Shown here: piece by piece, positions 48,765 through 61,100 of the stretch
Numbering within the stretch: position 1 is the first letter of the stretch
How the letters are laid out: each line of letters starts with the position of its first letter
Made by a program: the position numbers and the translations under genes
The notes under the pieces: generated by a model
What the model saw: only the letters and a program-made list of their open reading frames with translations
Database searches by the model: none
What the model was told of the DNA's origin: nothing
From: Paralvinella palmiformis
Lineage: Eukaryota > Annelida > Polychaeta > Terebellida > Alvinellidae
Assembly: GCA_025642065.1 (NCBI GenBank)
Contig: JAODUP010000582.1
Location: 317,501-381,500 of the forward strand
Reading direction: 5' to 3'
DNA length: 64,000 bases

Positions 48765-51700
48765 ATGAACAACTTATGGATTATTGTTTTTCTGGTGATA
48801 TTTGGAAGTGGAATACGTTCAGACGGTACGTGTGTACTACTAATTAGAATGAATGTTATAAGTAATGAGATAGTAGGTGATCTACTCTTATTAAACTACA
48901 TGATGTATTCTTGCTGTCTTAACTAGTACCGCGTATTAAACACGGATATTTACCATCTAAAATAGGTATGAGAAATAATATAAATCACACAGCAAACAGT
49001 CCCCCCCCCCTCTCTCTATCTCTCTGTGGGTGTGTCTGTGTGTGTGTGTGTGTCAGTGTGTTATGTTACATATAATAAAGGAGTGGGTTAAGATTTTCGT
49101 GATGTTTATAATTCTTACAGAATTGTGACCAAACGACTACTACCTAAATAGAAGAAAAACATTAGCCAGTGTTTTAGTTTAAACCAGAATCTGGAAACTG
49201 TTAGTTTTTGTAGTTTTGGTCTAGAAGTTTGTGTCTAGAATAAGCTGTGAGGATTCTATATTGATAATCATTCAGTATTTCTTTTTGTTGAAAATTCTAT
49301 AATGTTTTTTTTTTTTTAAATTATTGATACTGTTAGCCGATTTTAAAAATGGTACCACAAATGGGACTATGTCTTCATTTTTGATTGGTTTTATAACATC
49401 TTCATATCTTTTCTTATTAAAACCTCCCGGTTCTAATGTGCATAGGGTATCTATCCAAAATGTTTCCAGGTTTAATCTATTTATCTTGTCTTGAGTGTAT
49501 GAACCTGCAGTAGGTACCTGCTCTATCGGAATTAAGTCATAATCATCCAGAGATGGTTCGGACATGTCTTTATTTATCTGAGCATATTCTAGAAGATGCG
49601 CGAATAACATAGAAGACATTGCTTTTTAATTAATCGCATATATGTGGCAATTAATTATAACACGAAGTTTGCCATTACTCTCACCTACATACTGTTTAGA
49701 GCAGTGTAAACATTCACAGACACATATTATGTTAGACGAGCCACAATTTAAATTGCCAATTATTCCATGTGTTTTATTGGTAGCTCCACTTTATGACCTA
49801 CATTGTTCAAGGACACTTTTACTTTTTATATGGCGCAGCCATCTTTTCGAATAGTTCCTTTTGCATAATGAATGAAATAATATCTGCTACGCTTCATCAA
49901 TATCTGAATTTTTAAAACATGTTCTAAAAACCGTGAGATTTGAGATTTCGGGATTTCTTGAAATGTAATTTTAGGTTTAAAGGAATCCTTATGCAAGAGT
50001 TGGTGCGTGTATGTAGGTTTAAAGAAGACCTTTGTTAGCAGTCTAGATCTTGAAATATGGTTGTATCCAAGAATTCACTTTTCTGTTTATTTAATGTAGC
50101 TTTCAATCTAACCAGTGGTTCGTGATTATTCAAAATATCCAAGAATCCATAAAACGTCTTTCCTCCATGGGACTACATCGTAAATATATCATCTAATTAG
50201 TAAGTATGTGGTTTTAAAGCTGCTTTATACAAGGCTTCCTTCTCAAATTAACCATGTAAATGTCGGCATAATGAGGGGCCCAATTGTGGGCCATTGAAGC
50301 TCTAGTAGCCCGAATATAGCATTGCCCATTAAAGAAAAAAATCGTTATTTTGTAATGATAAATCAAGCAGTTGCATTATACCGTCATATAAGGGACCTAG
50401 AAATTGAAGTACTTCCCTCACTGCATGAAGTCCTTTAGCATGGTCAATATTTGTATACGTGCTCTCAACATCTAATGTTATAAGCAAGCATTCATCAGGA
50501 ATGACTAGCTTTGCATTATTATCTACAAAATCGTAGGTACTTTTTATATAAGAAGGGTGCTTCATTGCAGGTGGTTTAAGAATACTGTCGATGAAACTTG
50601 CAACATTTTTAGATTCACCATTACGGTCAGATACTATAGGTCTACTAGATGGCATCTTATCTGTGAAGGTCAAACTGTTAAATGCCTTATGGATTTTGGG
50701 AAGTATATGGAACTTACGAGGCCTTGGATTAATTGGTGGTAATCAAAATTGCAATTGTTTATCTTTGATAACACCAGAATTTCTTAATCTGTTTACTATT
50801 TCTGCAACCTTTAGTGATGTTTGAGGCCATAAAGGAGTTTAATTTGTTTGTATTGGTGAGTATTATTTATTTGCCGATAACCTTCAGCTAAATAATACCT
50901 TTTTATCCATTTTCACTGTTGCTGAACCTTTGTCTGCTTTACAAAAATATATTAAACTGCTATTCTTCAGGTATCTCTGAGTGCTAATTATTCCGACTGG
51001 TCGATATTATTCTTTTCCATCAGAAGAGTTAAGTTTTTATTCCTGATGTGACGTTTGAAATACACTGAAGGAGATTTGGGTCTATCACTTTATCCCTTGT
51101 GGGTCCAGTTGGATTTCGACGCAAACGTCTTACTGTTTTTAATATAGTTGTTACGGCACCATCTAAAGAAATATCTTATTTTCAATTTTCTACCCAAAAA
51201 TTAAACACTGCATTTCCGATCAAAACCTTTGTTTATTTAATTAATCTCCTTTTCTGAAAACGTAAGAAGAAAGACTAATTATATTACGATTATTGTTATA
51301 ACAGGGGTCAAAATAATCAGTGACGTAACAGAGCATTGGTCGCGTCTTCACTTCATTCATTATTATGAATATCACTGGAAGAGGTCTGGAAGACCTGCTC
51401 ATCTAATTTAGATATAATGTTGACTTCTTTATAATGAGTCATAGATTTATTTATTCTATTTAAGTTTGAATATTCTGCTTGTGGAAGCGGAGAAGAATAA
51501 ATAATTTCAGCTAAATATATCTTAATTGTTGGAAATTTCGCTCGTACCCAAGTCACCAAGTTGTCAAAACCACATTAAACTCGCAGCAAGTAAAGACACA
51601 TTAAGTAAGGTTCTTAAAATCCATTTATTTAAATTGGCGTATTTATCATTTTAAACCAGTTTATTATGTATGAAATGTATTTGAACTATATGAGCTCAGA

Positions 51701-54700
51701 ATATGGTTTAATTCTATCATTAAAATCAGCATTAAAAATCATGAATTTAGGTCCCCTTTTATTAATGATATCCTTCTTCTCCTGGAATCGGACTCCCAGC
51801 TAATTTTCTCTTTGGATGTCCTCTACGGTTTTTCAGGCAAATTTCTCATCTACAGGATCGATTGTTGCCTTGACTTTCAGTCATGCTGTTTACCAACTGA
51901 ATTATTTATAATTTTCTAACGAACAAATCTGGAGCTTTAATTGAGTATTTGATACAGTGGTTCAAATGAATGTCGGCTACGAATACGCTGATCTTCGATA
52001 GATTATGGCTATATATTATTCTAGCCTGGCGCTGGTAAAACCATGTTATTACAATTCGGGTCGTTCTGTTTCTTCCTTTAGAGTTAAAGCTGGGAGAATT
52101 AGTGGAACAGAGTGGTACGTGGGAACAGAATGGCATCGTCCTTATCCTGCATCAGATTAATTTCGATGGTACGTTGTTCAAGTTCCGGGCTGGCTTCCGG
52201 AACACCAATGCCCTTTGGATACAAATATGGACTCAGATAGAATTTAGTGGCAAGACTATGAATTTTCGTTTAGAAAACCAATGGAAATATGAATCCTCAA
52301 CACTTGGTATCGTGACCGTAAGTTTTCATTGCAAGCGAAATCTTAATTCAGAGTTCTCTTTTTGAACACGATAACAAAAGGAAAAAGAAGTTAACCTCGA
52401 CTAAAACTCATAACATGCGTTTTTCTATTAGTGTCAATAGAAATATTTTAATTTACAGATTATTAATATTTTGTGACTAATAAAATCAAAGAGACTTACA
52501 ATTTCTGACATTTCATTATCAGGTAAATCTTCCAGAAGGTCAGCTGAAAATTGGTGCAGGTCAACATATCGGCGTTTATTTCCCTACGGATGGTTGGATG
52601 GCTTTACGTTTCAAAAGAAGTCAACCCGAAATATCCACTTTATGGCTCAGCTTACATCCCGGATAACAGAATCTTATCTTCGGGGGAATATCTCAAATTT
52701 GGCCATATCGGCTACCTGAATAAAATATCCATTGAATTCTACATACGTTCAGGTAACTCTTTGATTGACTTTAAGCACTCATTAAGCAAACAACTGCTTG
52801 TGATTTAGTAAGTTGATTAAAGGATAATGGTATTTCTACTTTACAGATGGGCCAATAGTTATAACAGGAACGTTGTCAACCACAGAAACAAAAACAACAG
52901 CTACAACTAAAACAACAACACTAACAACAAGAACAACAACGTATATGTCAGATGACATCACAGGTACCAGAACATCTCCGTACAATTCAATTAATACAAC
53001 TTTGCTGACGGTAAGTATTTTCGTTAGTTAGAACAACACAATAATTACTCGTTATGTACTCTTATGTCAAACAATAAGCATCGAAATATTGTTTATAGTT
53101 TCATATTATTAACTTTAATGTTATTTACTTTATGAGTCATCATCAATTGTAATTAATAACGAATCAGTGAGTGATAACATTTTCGAACAATTACATGACC
53201 TTTCAAAATTATTTATCCACTGATATGGCAGATAATATTTGATATGATACATTGTATATAAAACGTTTATGTAAAGCAATATTTGTGCAGGGAATTATTT
53301 GTATTAAAACTTTCATTTTTAATAGAAAATGTTTAGTTGTTTCAATTTTGTGTATATTATTTTCCTTTTAAAGGAGTTCTCTGAGCCAACTAGCAGTACT
53401 AAGCCAATAACAAACGGGAGACAGGTGAGCCAGGTAAGCGTGGATGACGAATGATAACTATTTTATAATTCACTGAGTGCAATAATTCTTAATGTTTAAC
53501 GAAACTATAATTATAATTATTATCATTTACCTTTCTTCCTACAGGTGACGGGTACCAAAACAACCCAAGTTCTTATTATCTCTCTCGCTGTGACATTTGG
53601 TGTGTTACTTTTGTTTGGCATCACACTCGGATGTGTTCTATTTCAACGTAAACGACGTGAAGTGTAAGTTATCTTTCAGACAGTCACCGTAACAATATTA
53701 GTAACGTCAACATAACAGTTTGGATAGTTTAATTTTCCAACGAGTTTTATTTTTCTGATTTGTATCAGTTGGAAGTTGTATTCCTTTAAGAAAATTGGGT
53801 GGCAACTCAGTTTGGTATTTTTTCGTTCAACTTTATTAGAATGCTTTCATATTTATTCCGCTTTAAAATATATTGAGTTAATCATAAATGATAAAATTAG
53901 AATATGTCAGCTGAAGGGTTCCAGATTGAATTATTAACTCGAATCAGGCCAGAGTTTACACATTCCCATCCGATCTTACCATTCGCTTACTGTTAGTGTT
54001 TTGGCTATTGATCACCTAATATAGCGTAGCTCTTACACGATGTACAGTTATCAATAATGGCCAGTGGGAACAGCATAATGGCTGTACATTGTGTATGGTG
54101 ATTTGTTGTCAGAAAGATGGGAATTCAGTGAAACTGCACCAGCATTCTCATAGGAATATAATTAACTGCAACAACAAAGTTAACAACAACTACAATAATA
54201 ATAATAATAATACAGTTAAACAAATACACTGTACTCTGTATGGCTCACTTATAGTCGATAAATATATTACTACTACTATTACTACTACTAATACTACATC
54301 TCCTATGATTACGACTACGACAATTAATACTACCCCTAATAATAATAATACTAATAATAACAATTCAACTGTCACTACTGCTGCTACTACATCTAACATT
54401 CAGCTACTACTCCAACTAATACTGCTATTAATTTTTATATAAAAAATATAATAATAGAACTAATACTGTTGCTATTACTGATATGATTACAGCTGCTACA
54501 GCTATTGTTGCTGTCTATAACAGGATTCATATCTATATTTCTTCCAGTGAGGCGTCCAATCGTCGCTATGTCAAGACGAATAATCCGATGTATGGCATAA
54601 CCTTGGCTGATCCTGACCCCAAACATGTTCAACAACCTATAACTAATTTAGCCAATGTGAAGGACGAATTGAATACGTTAACTACCAGCAATATATACAC

Positions 54701-54758
54701 CACAGTTAACAGCGGCATATATGTGGAACTTGATGAAGACGAGATCAAGAAAGCTTGA
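48765..54758 (+). CDS. Type I membrane receptor-like protein, 7 exons, frameshift in exon 3
   Basis: Exons 48765-48825, 52082-52317, 52523-52752, 52847-53010, 53374-53433, 53545-53663, 54548-54758; stop TGA 54756-54758. Exon 1 is a signal peptide (MNNLWIIVFLVIFGSGIRSD). Exons 2-3 form a beta-rich, Cys-poor ectodomain with ALWIQIW, VNLPEGQLKIGAGQ and HIGVYFPTDGW. It resembles an expanded invertebrate extracellular domain with a QVWR...GWYFP pattern, which I recall but cannot name securely. Exons 4-5 are a Thr-rich, probably O-glycosylated stalk. Exon 6 is a single TM (VLIISLAVTFGVLLLFGITL) followed by QRKRREV. Exon 7 is a ~70-residue tail with NPMYGI, NIYTTV and GIYVEL. The frame entering exon 3 stops early unless one base (mod 3) is removed near 52594-52602, so the locus is either a pseudogene or has a sequence error. 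Expected length about 358 residues. Function unknown; a cell-surface recognition role is inference. Confidence 0.72.
49272..51560 (-). mobile_element. Degenerate Penelope-like retroelement, antisense in intron 1 of the receptor-like gene
   Basis: On the minus strand 50673-50329 reads SRPIVSDRNGESKNVASFID, then PPAMKHPSYIKSTYDF and LLITLDVESTYTNI, the N-terminal RT blocks of Penelope-like elements. Further on, a shifted frame gives ATRASMGPQLGP and LDDIF (50182-50196, the catalytic aspartate pair). Last, 49619-49272 contains RLNLETFWIDTLCTLEPGGF, the end of the GIY-YIG endonuclease. Stops and frame changes separate these parts. The order RT then GIY-YIG is diagnostic. The N-terminal end near 51560 is uncertain. 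Confidence 0.82.
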
Positions 54759-54851
54759 TAATATTGAATGCAAAGACGTACCAATATATGCGTTATTCGT
54801 GTAGTTTTATTTAGTTTTATTTACTACCTTTATAATATTTAATAGTTCTAG

Positions 54852-54857
54852 AATAAA
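54852..54857 (+). terminator. Polyadenylation signal AATAAA for the receptor-like gene
   Basis: AATAAA lies 94 bp after the TGA stop. Confidence 0.5.
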
Positions 54858-54898
54858 TATATAACGTAATAAGCACAAAACTCTTTATGTACATGAAT

Positions 54899-54934
<36 letters not shown>

Positions 54935-54949
54935 GTACGTTATATATAC

Positions 54950-55660
54950 TTGTGTGTGCGAGTTCACAAAGATGCTCTATTTTTGATACATTTGGAAGTT
55001 GTTGGTATAATCTTGAAATGGATACGTTGCCTAATTGGTGTAAGATTTGAAGAATTGCTTCATGACATAGTATACTCTTTAGTTCATCCGTTAACAAGGA
55101 CACGAGTCTAAACAAACAACCACGAAGAGACACTTTTTGGGTGTATTGACTGACACCATTCAAATGCTGTAAATTATAAATGAAGCCTGTCTGTCGACCC
55201 AACGGAGAAATCCTTATGGTCAACTACATCGAATGCAGCAAGCAAGTCCAGAAGAACAAACAACAATAGCTTACCTGATCAGTTGATAGCACATTACAAT
55301 CTTTACCCGGATCAAAACTGTTTCAGTGTTGTGACCGCTTTTGTATCTAGACTTTGTTTAGATGGACAGCAATTGTCCTTTCAGTAATATTAGAAACAAA
55401 CATTAAGTGTTAAAAAGGTCGTAATACTTCAGAACATTAGTCAAGTGTTTTATTAATGGCTTTGCAAGGCCATTTTTCACTGATGTTGAGAATACACCGA
55501 TGGACAATATGTATCAGTTTCTGATGCGCTGATGGCTGGTCAGTTCCTATAGGCAGATGACAAACTGTTACCCATCCTTTCTTCGACTTGATGGTATACT
55601 CCGTATGTATATTGTCTGACTGGTGTACTAGTCGGAGTGATGTTGACCAGTCGGACCTAT
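54950..55660 (-). pseudogene. Decayed LINE reverse transcriptase fragment
   Basis: Minus strand around 55300-55240 reads LDLLAAFDVVDH, the RT palm motif of CR1/Jockey/L2-type LINEs (consensus LDLSAAFDTVDH). Upstream pieces such as ITERTIAVHLNK and downstream WCQSIHPKSVSSWLF are separated by stops. The order fits a LINE ORF2 core. It is too broken to classify further. Confidence 0.65.
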
Positions 55661-55664
55661 CCAC

Positions 55665-56134
55665 TGAATTGTGTTTTAACCACTGTCCTTTTCTAGGTCA
55701 CATGACGATATTTGTTGAGTGTTTCAAATTTTGATGCTCTATACATAGTCAGGATAAACATCTCTCCTGGTAGTGCATTCTTCTCATACATGTTACTGGG
55801 ATCCAGGTTTATAAATGGTAACAACTCTATTCGACTTGGAGCAAATGTTCCAATCTGGGTCGTCTCTTATATATAACCTACCCATCCTGGCCTCGGACCA
55901 CTGTGTCATTGACACATCCTGCGAGTCAAATAGTGTCCAATTTGTTGGGCCTACATGAGTGTCAACGTAGACAATCTTTATAAGAATATATCGCAGGGCG
56001 TGTGCACGCGATACAGGTAGATTGTGTGGCTAATTTTCTCCAAGCTACCTATAATTTCATATGTCGGCATTTTCAGGATATGTGGAACAGGCTCTGTCCT
56101 TGATGTGTCCCTCCTCGACTATTATATATATATA

Positions 56135-56165
<31 letters not shown>

Positions 56166-56190
56166 CATAGCATGACTTGATTTGTAGCTA
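55665..56190. other. Intergenic stretch between two LINE remnants
   Basis: No gene or clear repeat identified apart from an AT microsatellite at 56122-56160. It may be eroded sequence from one of the flanking LINEs. Confidence 0.4.
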
Positions 56191-56194
56191 ACAC

Positions 56195-57480
56195 GTACAT
56201 CAGTTTTCGAATGTATGGATAAGGGATAGGTTTATTATATTGGTTAACGGTTGTATGATATGTACAATACTTTCTTTTATCACTTTAGTGCATATCTCAT
56301 CATGTCCACTACTAGTTTTAAGTTTTAGCTTTTTACCTACATCAGTGACAAGTGAGGAATCAATACTTTCAAGATACATGCTATTACAGACATAATTTTC
56401 TAAATAACCAGTGTAATGTTTTTTTAGCTTGGGCAACTTTTGGCTTGTAGATCCACCAATTGTTGCAAAATAAATATTAAATGATTCAGCTATTTGCATT
56501 TTATTTGATACATTTTCATTGTCTATTTTAAATGACTGTGGAAAACTGGATATATCGCTTTGCTTTCCAGTTGCTTTTTTGAGAATTTGCCATGTCTTTT
56601 TTATGTCAAGCGTGCATTTAAAATAATTTCTTTTAATAATTTTTTTCAGCTTGTTGAACTGATTAGCGTATCATGGGCTTCATTTGGGCAATTTATTTGT
56701 AAAATTTGGGTGAAATTCATTTCATCTAGATAACTTCTGAATAATTTAACATTGTTATCTGAAAATGATCTCTTCTTTATTGTGGCATTTGTAGAATGAG
56801 TTGGTTTGCATTTTACACAATAACATAGACCAAAATGATCAGCTACATCTGTGAGGATTATTCCATATATAGAGGCTTTGCAAATGTTATTTGTGTAGAT
56901 GTGATCAATTAGAGTTGCTGACGTAGATGTTACTCTTGTTGGCTTAGTTATGAGTTGCAAAAATCCTTGAGTAAATAAATTGTCAACATAATTGTTTGTT
57001 TAATCATGAGAGTTGTACTTTGAGTAAATCGATGTTAAAGTCACCCATAATGGTACTACTCAACATTTATGATGTTCTTAAGATGACACAGCGTTGATCT
57101 GAATATATCCATATCTGCCTTGTGCTCTGTATTTGGTCTATAGATGACCCCAACAATGGTGTTTTTATTTGTATTTGATATTACCTCAATGGAAAGGGAT
57201 TCAAAGACATGAGGCATAAATATGCTTAAATCTTCTAGAATCTTAAATTGTACATTTTGTTTAATGAATAATCCAACACCACCATGGTTATCGTCTTTAC
57301 GACTTGGAGTAATAAGTTTATGAAATAAAGGTAAGGCCAGACACAAATCTTTGTCACAACTGAATACTTCACTAACACCAATACAGTCAAAAGTAAAGTT
57401 TTCACCATGAAGGTTACATACTAGATCATAAAAGGATTCCCAGTTTGAGGACAGACTGCGACAATTTAAGTGACAGTCAG
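56195..57480 (-). pseudogene. LINE ORF2 remnant: endonuclease and start of reverse transcriptase
   Basis: Minus strand: 57480-57056 has NCRSLSSNWESFYDL, DNHGGVGLFIKQNVQF and VGVIYRPN (APE endonuclease). Then 56960-56646 has TKPTRVTSTSATLIDHIYTN and DVADHFGLCY (endonuclease end). Then 56499-56200 has KTSSGHDEICTKVIKES and PLTNIINLSL (RT N-terminus). Frames shift between the pieces. The RT core and 3' end are missing at about 56195, just before an AT microsatellite. A CR1/L2/Jockey-type LINE is likely. Confidence 0.82.
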
Positions 57481-58141
57481 ATACACTATTTCAGGTAAAC
57501 TTAGTTAGTTTTCAGAAATTAATTGGCTCGCAGTAATCACAGTCATTGCCAAGTGTTGAAAGGGTGAATCATTTACGTTCACTTAATCACTCATTTAATA
57601 GAGTGATTTTAAGTTGAATCTATTTTCAACTCTGACCTGGTCCAGGGAAATGTTATTTGACATTAGCCAGCTATACGTCCAACCAAGCATGATCAGACAG
57701 TCAAGTAACAGTAAGCTTATCAATTAAAATTAGTGCGATACTTCATTGGATTTAATTGTACACACTTTCGTGTGTTCAGTATCCACACACAGCGGTTTAA
57801 TTATGATCACAGATCATGAAAAAAATGGCGAATTATACCTAAGCCAATTAACATATAATGATATATTGAAATTTTATTTTAATTTGAATTAAGTAGGCCT
57901 ATTCCTTAAAAAACACCACTACGAAGGCACTTTGCATGTGGTTTAAAATTGCTTCAAGTACACGTCGGATTAAATCTTTCTGGCTCTGTAACGTATGGCA
58001 AGAAGGCGTAAACATCACGTGTACCATAACAAGGTAAGAGGTAAACAGTCCGACACAGGATTTTAAAAGTAGCACCGCGTAAATGAACGCAGTCCTGTCC
58101 TAAGTATCGTGAGAGCGATAGTTGGTGCGAGACTTTGCCGC

Positions 58142-61100
58142 AATGGCCCGGAGAGTAGTGACAGTGATGAGAGCTTCGAAGGTTGGGTGTTTTATCGAGA
58201 TCGACCAGAATGGAAGGATGTTGAAGCAATACCACAGGACGAAGGTCCATTTCCCGTCGTCCAAATAGCGTACTCTGATCGATGTAAGGATAACTTCTCC
58301 TGATTCATTAAAAATTACCGGGCTTCTTGTGGGCGATAATATAGACTAGATCTAGTATTCGGTCTATGGTGTATCCATAAATGTATAATGATAATCATAA
58401 AGTTATGTGTGTTTATGTTTCGTTTAAAAGCGAATTTTTTTTTAAATTTTAAGTAAACCTATCAAGTTAAACAGATAATAAGCCTGAAACTAATCCCTTT
58501 TTAATCTCATCTTTCTAATTTGATAAATTATGATTTCACAGTTCATGATTATTGATTAGATTAGCCCAGTCAGCCTGTAGAGCACAGAGTGAAAGGGCTT
58601 ATCATGATAACAGACTGTTAATTCTTAGCTTAGCAGTGTTATAACTCAGTTTTAGAAAATTAGCAGATACAAATGATCTTTTATTTAATGGTGTTTATGT
58701 GACTGACAAAACATTACAAAATGCATCATGTGAAATGATTTTCCAAATTTCCCTCAGTTCAATTTTATGTTTAGCAATTGGTTCAGTCTTTTATTTCCAA
58801 GGCTGGCACGTCAATCTGACTTTGCCAGCTTTAAACTTCTGCTGAGGATAGTAACAGTGAAACAGCAACACTATACATATATGTCAGTTTTGGGTACAGC
58901 AAATGCAGGTTCTTTGAACTATCCTATGTTCTGTTCAGTTGAAGCTTCCTGAGAATCTGTAATGGAGATGTAACTGGCTGTTGTGCTATGTCCAGTTGCT
59001 TCCGCCATTCCACACATTTCACCCACTCCTCAACTAGTGATGAGAACTACCAAAAATAACACCTATATACTACTAGTATGTGGTACTTTTCTGCTAAAAG
59101 TTTTTTGTTATGACAGTGGCTTTTCGATGCAATTGATCAATGAAAACACTCAACACAAAGATTTGGTGTACCATGTTAGACATAAACACCATTTGAAGAT
59201 CACATGAATAGTGCTCAGTAAAGGAAAAGGCAACTCACTTTAAATAATAAAACATGCATAATATATGTTACATAAATTGCACATCAATGATACATTTTTA
59301 TATGTATGATATGTGAGCTTATTGTGCAATCAGTGGTTTATAATTCAGTATGTACCTGTGTTTTCCTATTTAGCAGTATTTATGCACAAAAGATATTTAT
59401 AATGATACATCTGATATTAGTGAAGATTACAACTTAAAAAATTGCACAAATCACAGATTTATGCAAAACAGATTTTAGCTCAAGCAGGAATGTTATCATG
59501 CAATGTTAAAAACAAATTTGTATGATCTAAAGCAGCTATAAATCAACAACAGACATTATCTGGAGTTGTTTTGTGTAGTTATAAACAATATGTCAACTCC
59601 CATAAATTATTGGCAGTGATTTTATTAGGATGCATTTTTATGGGATTCCCTCGAAATTTAGATGAGGGATGCAAAAAATAAGGCCATTGTTGGCTAATCA
59701 GAACCGTGTTCGCTGGTGTGAAAGGTCAGAGTACTCAAAGTGCTCAATATGCGTATTTCTGGTGCTCGGACGCGGAGCATCAGAACCTTTATGCTAGTGT
59801 CCTGATAAACAGTCGAGCACTAATCACATATGAGCCTATTTTGGCTTGTTTCAGATGCTCGGACACAGATATAAAGATCCGAGCCAACATCTTACAATCA
59901 CGTCGATGTTTTATTTTTGTTTGAACATCTTCAAAATGTTGAAAGCATCCACTCAACCTTAGACCAAATAAAACTGTATTATGCTCAGCTGCTATATTTG
60001 AAAAAAGTATAGAGGTAGCAGATTTGGGAGTCAGTGCAAGTGCTCGCCACTATCAGGAGCCAATGCATGGGCATTGACTGCTCTAACCTTTAGCGCTAGT
60101 GAACATGGCTACGCAACCACTTAAAAAAATAAAGGAACTGCACCTGAAGTGCCGCACAACATTTCCATCAGCTGCAATCTACCATCAAATCTCCATCCGT
60201 TATATGATACACACTAAATATTCCTAGTAATTAATGACTTACTGAAATTACTTAGTTTTTATTGTCTGTGCTGTTTGATTGGCTGAGACATTGAAAATTG
60301 GTCAATGAGGGCGCAACTTCAACAGAGTATATACCTGTGTTTTCCTATTTAGTGGTATTTATGCACAAAGGATATTTATAATGACAGGGCCCACTTTCTA
60401 ACAATCCTAGAATCAACACTAGCTTATGAGTGGGGCGGTTATCAATGGGATATTTGTGGGGCAGGGCGAGGATTCTGCTGGGCAGGGCGGGCAGTAAGAG
60501 GGGCAGGGTGGCACGCCCCTCTGTAACTGTATAGCAAGGCCTCTGGCGATGTAATTTTTGCTGTTCATTGCAAAATAGTGTTTATGTTCGCATATATTTA
60601 CACTATGTGTCGCTCCAATACCAGTGAATGTGTCTTCAATCAGTGTGGCTTATTTTAAAATGTGTTTCACTGACATACTGTTTAATTTGAATGGTACTCT
60701 GTGTTGTAGATGAGTGTTTTAAAATGTAAAGGGAGATAATTCAAACTGTTAGGAATTGTATTTTTCAAAGTCTGGCTATAGTCATCATGTTTATCAGATG
60801 TGTGTAATCATCATCATAGGTGAAAAATTGTACCCGCTTAATTTTCACTACCGCTAGAGACATAACGATATATATCAGGCATGGGGCGATTACATGACCA
60901 ATGTAATCAATCACAGTTACTTCACAATATAACGATTACTAATGCATTACCACTTAGTGATTATGTTTAAGTAATCACGAATGCAATGGTTAGATGCCTT
61001 TACAACAAGCTGTAAACATCACATATTCGCAAGCACACTAATGCACTAATATTCTGTTTAAGTTTAACTCCATTCTTTAATATTTGAGAAATATACATTC

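Noticed and set aside
57954..58250. 98-codon minus-strand frame overlapping FNTA exon 1
   Set aside because: Antisense shadow of a well-supported exon; no family resemblance.
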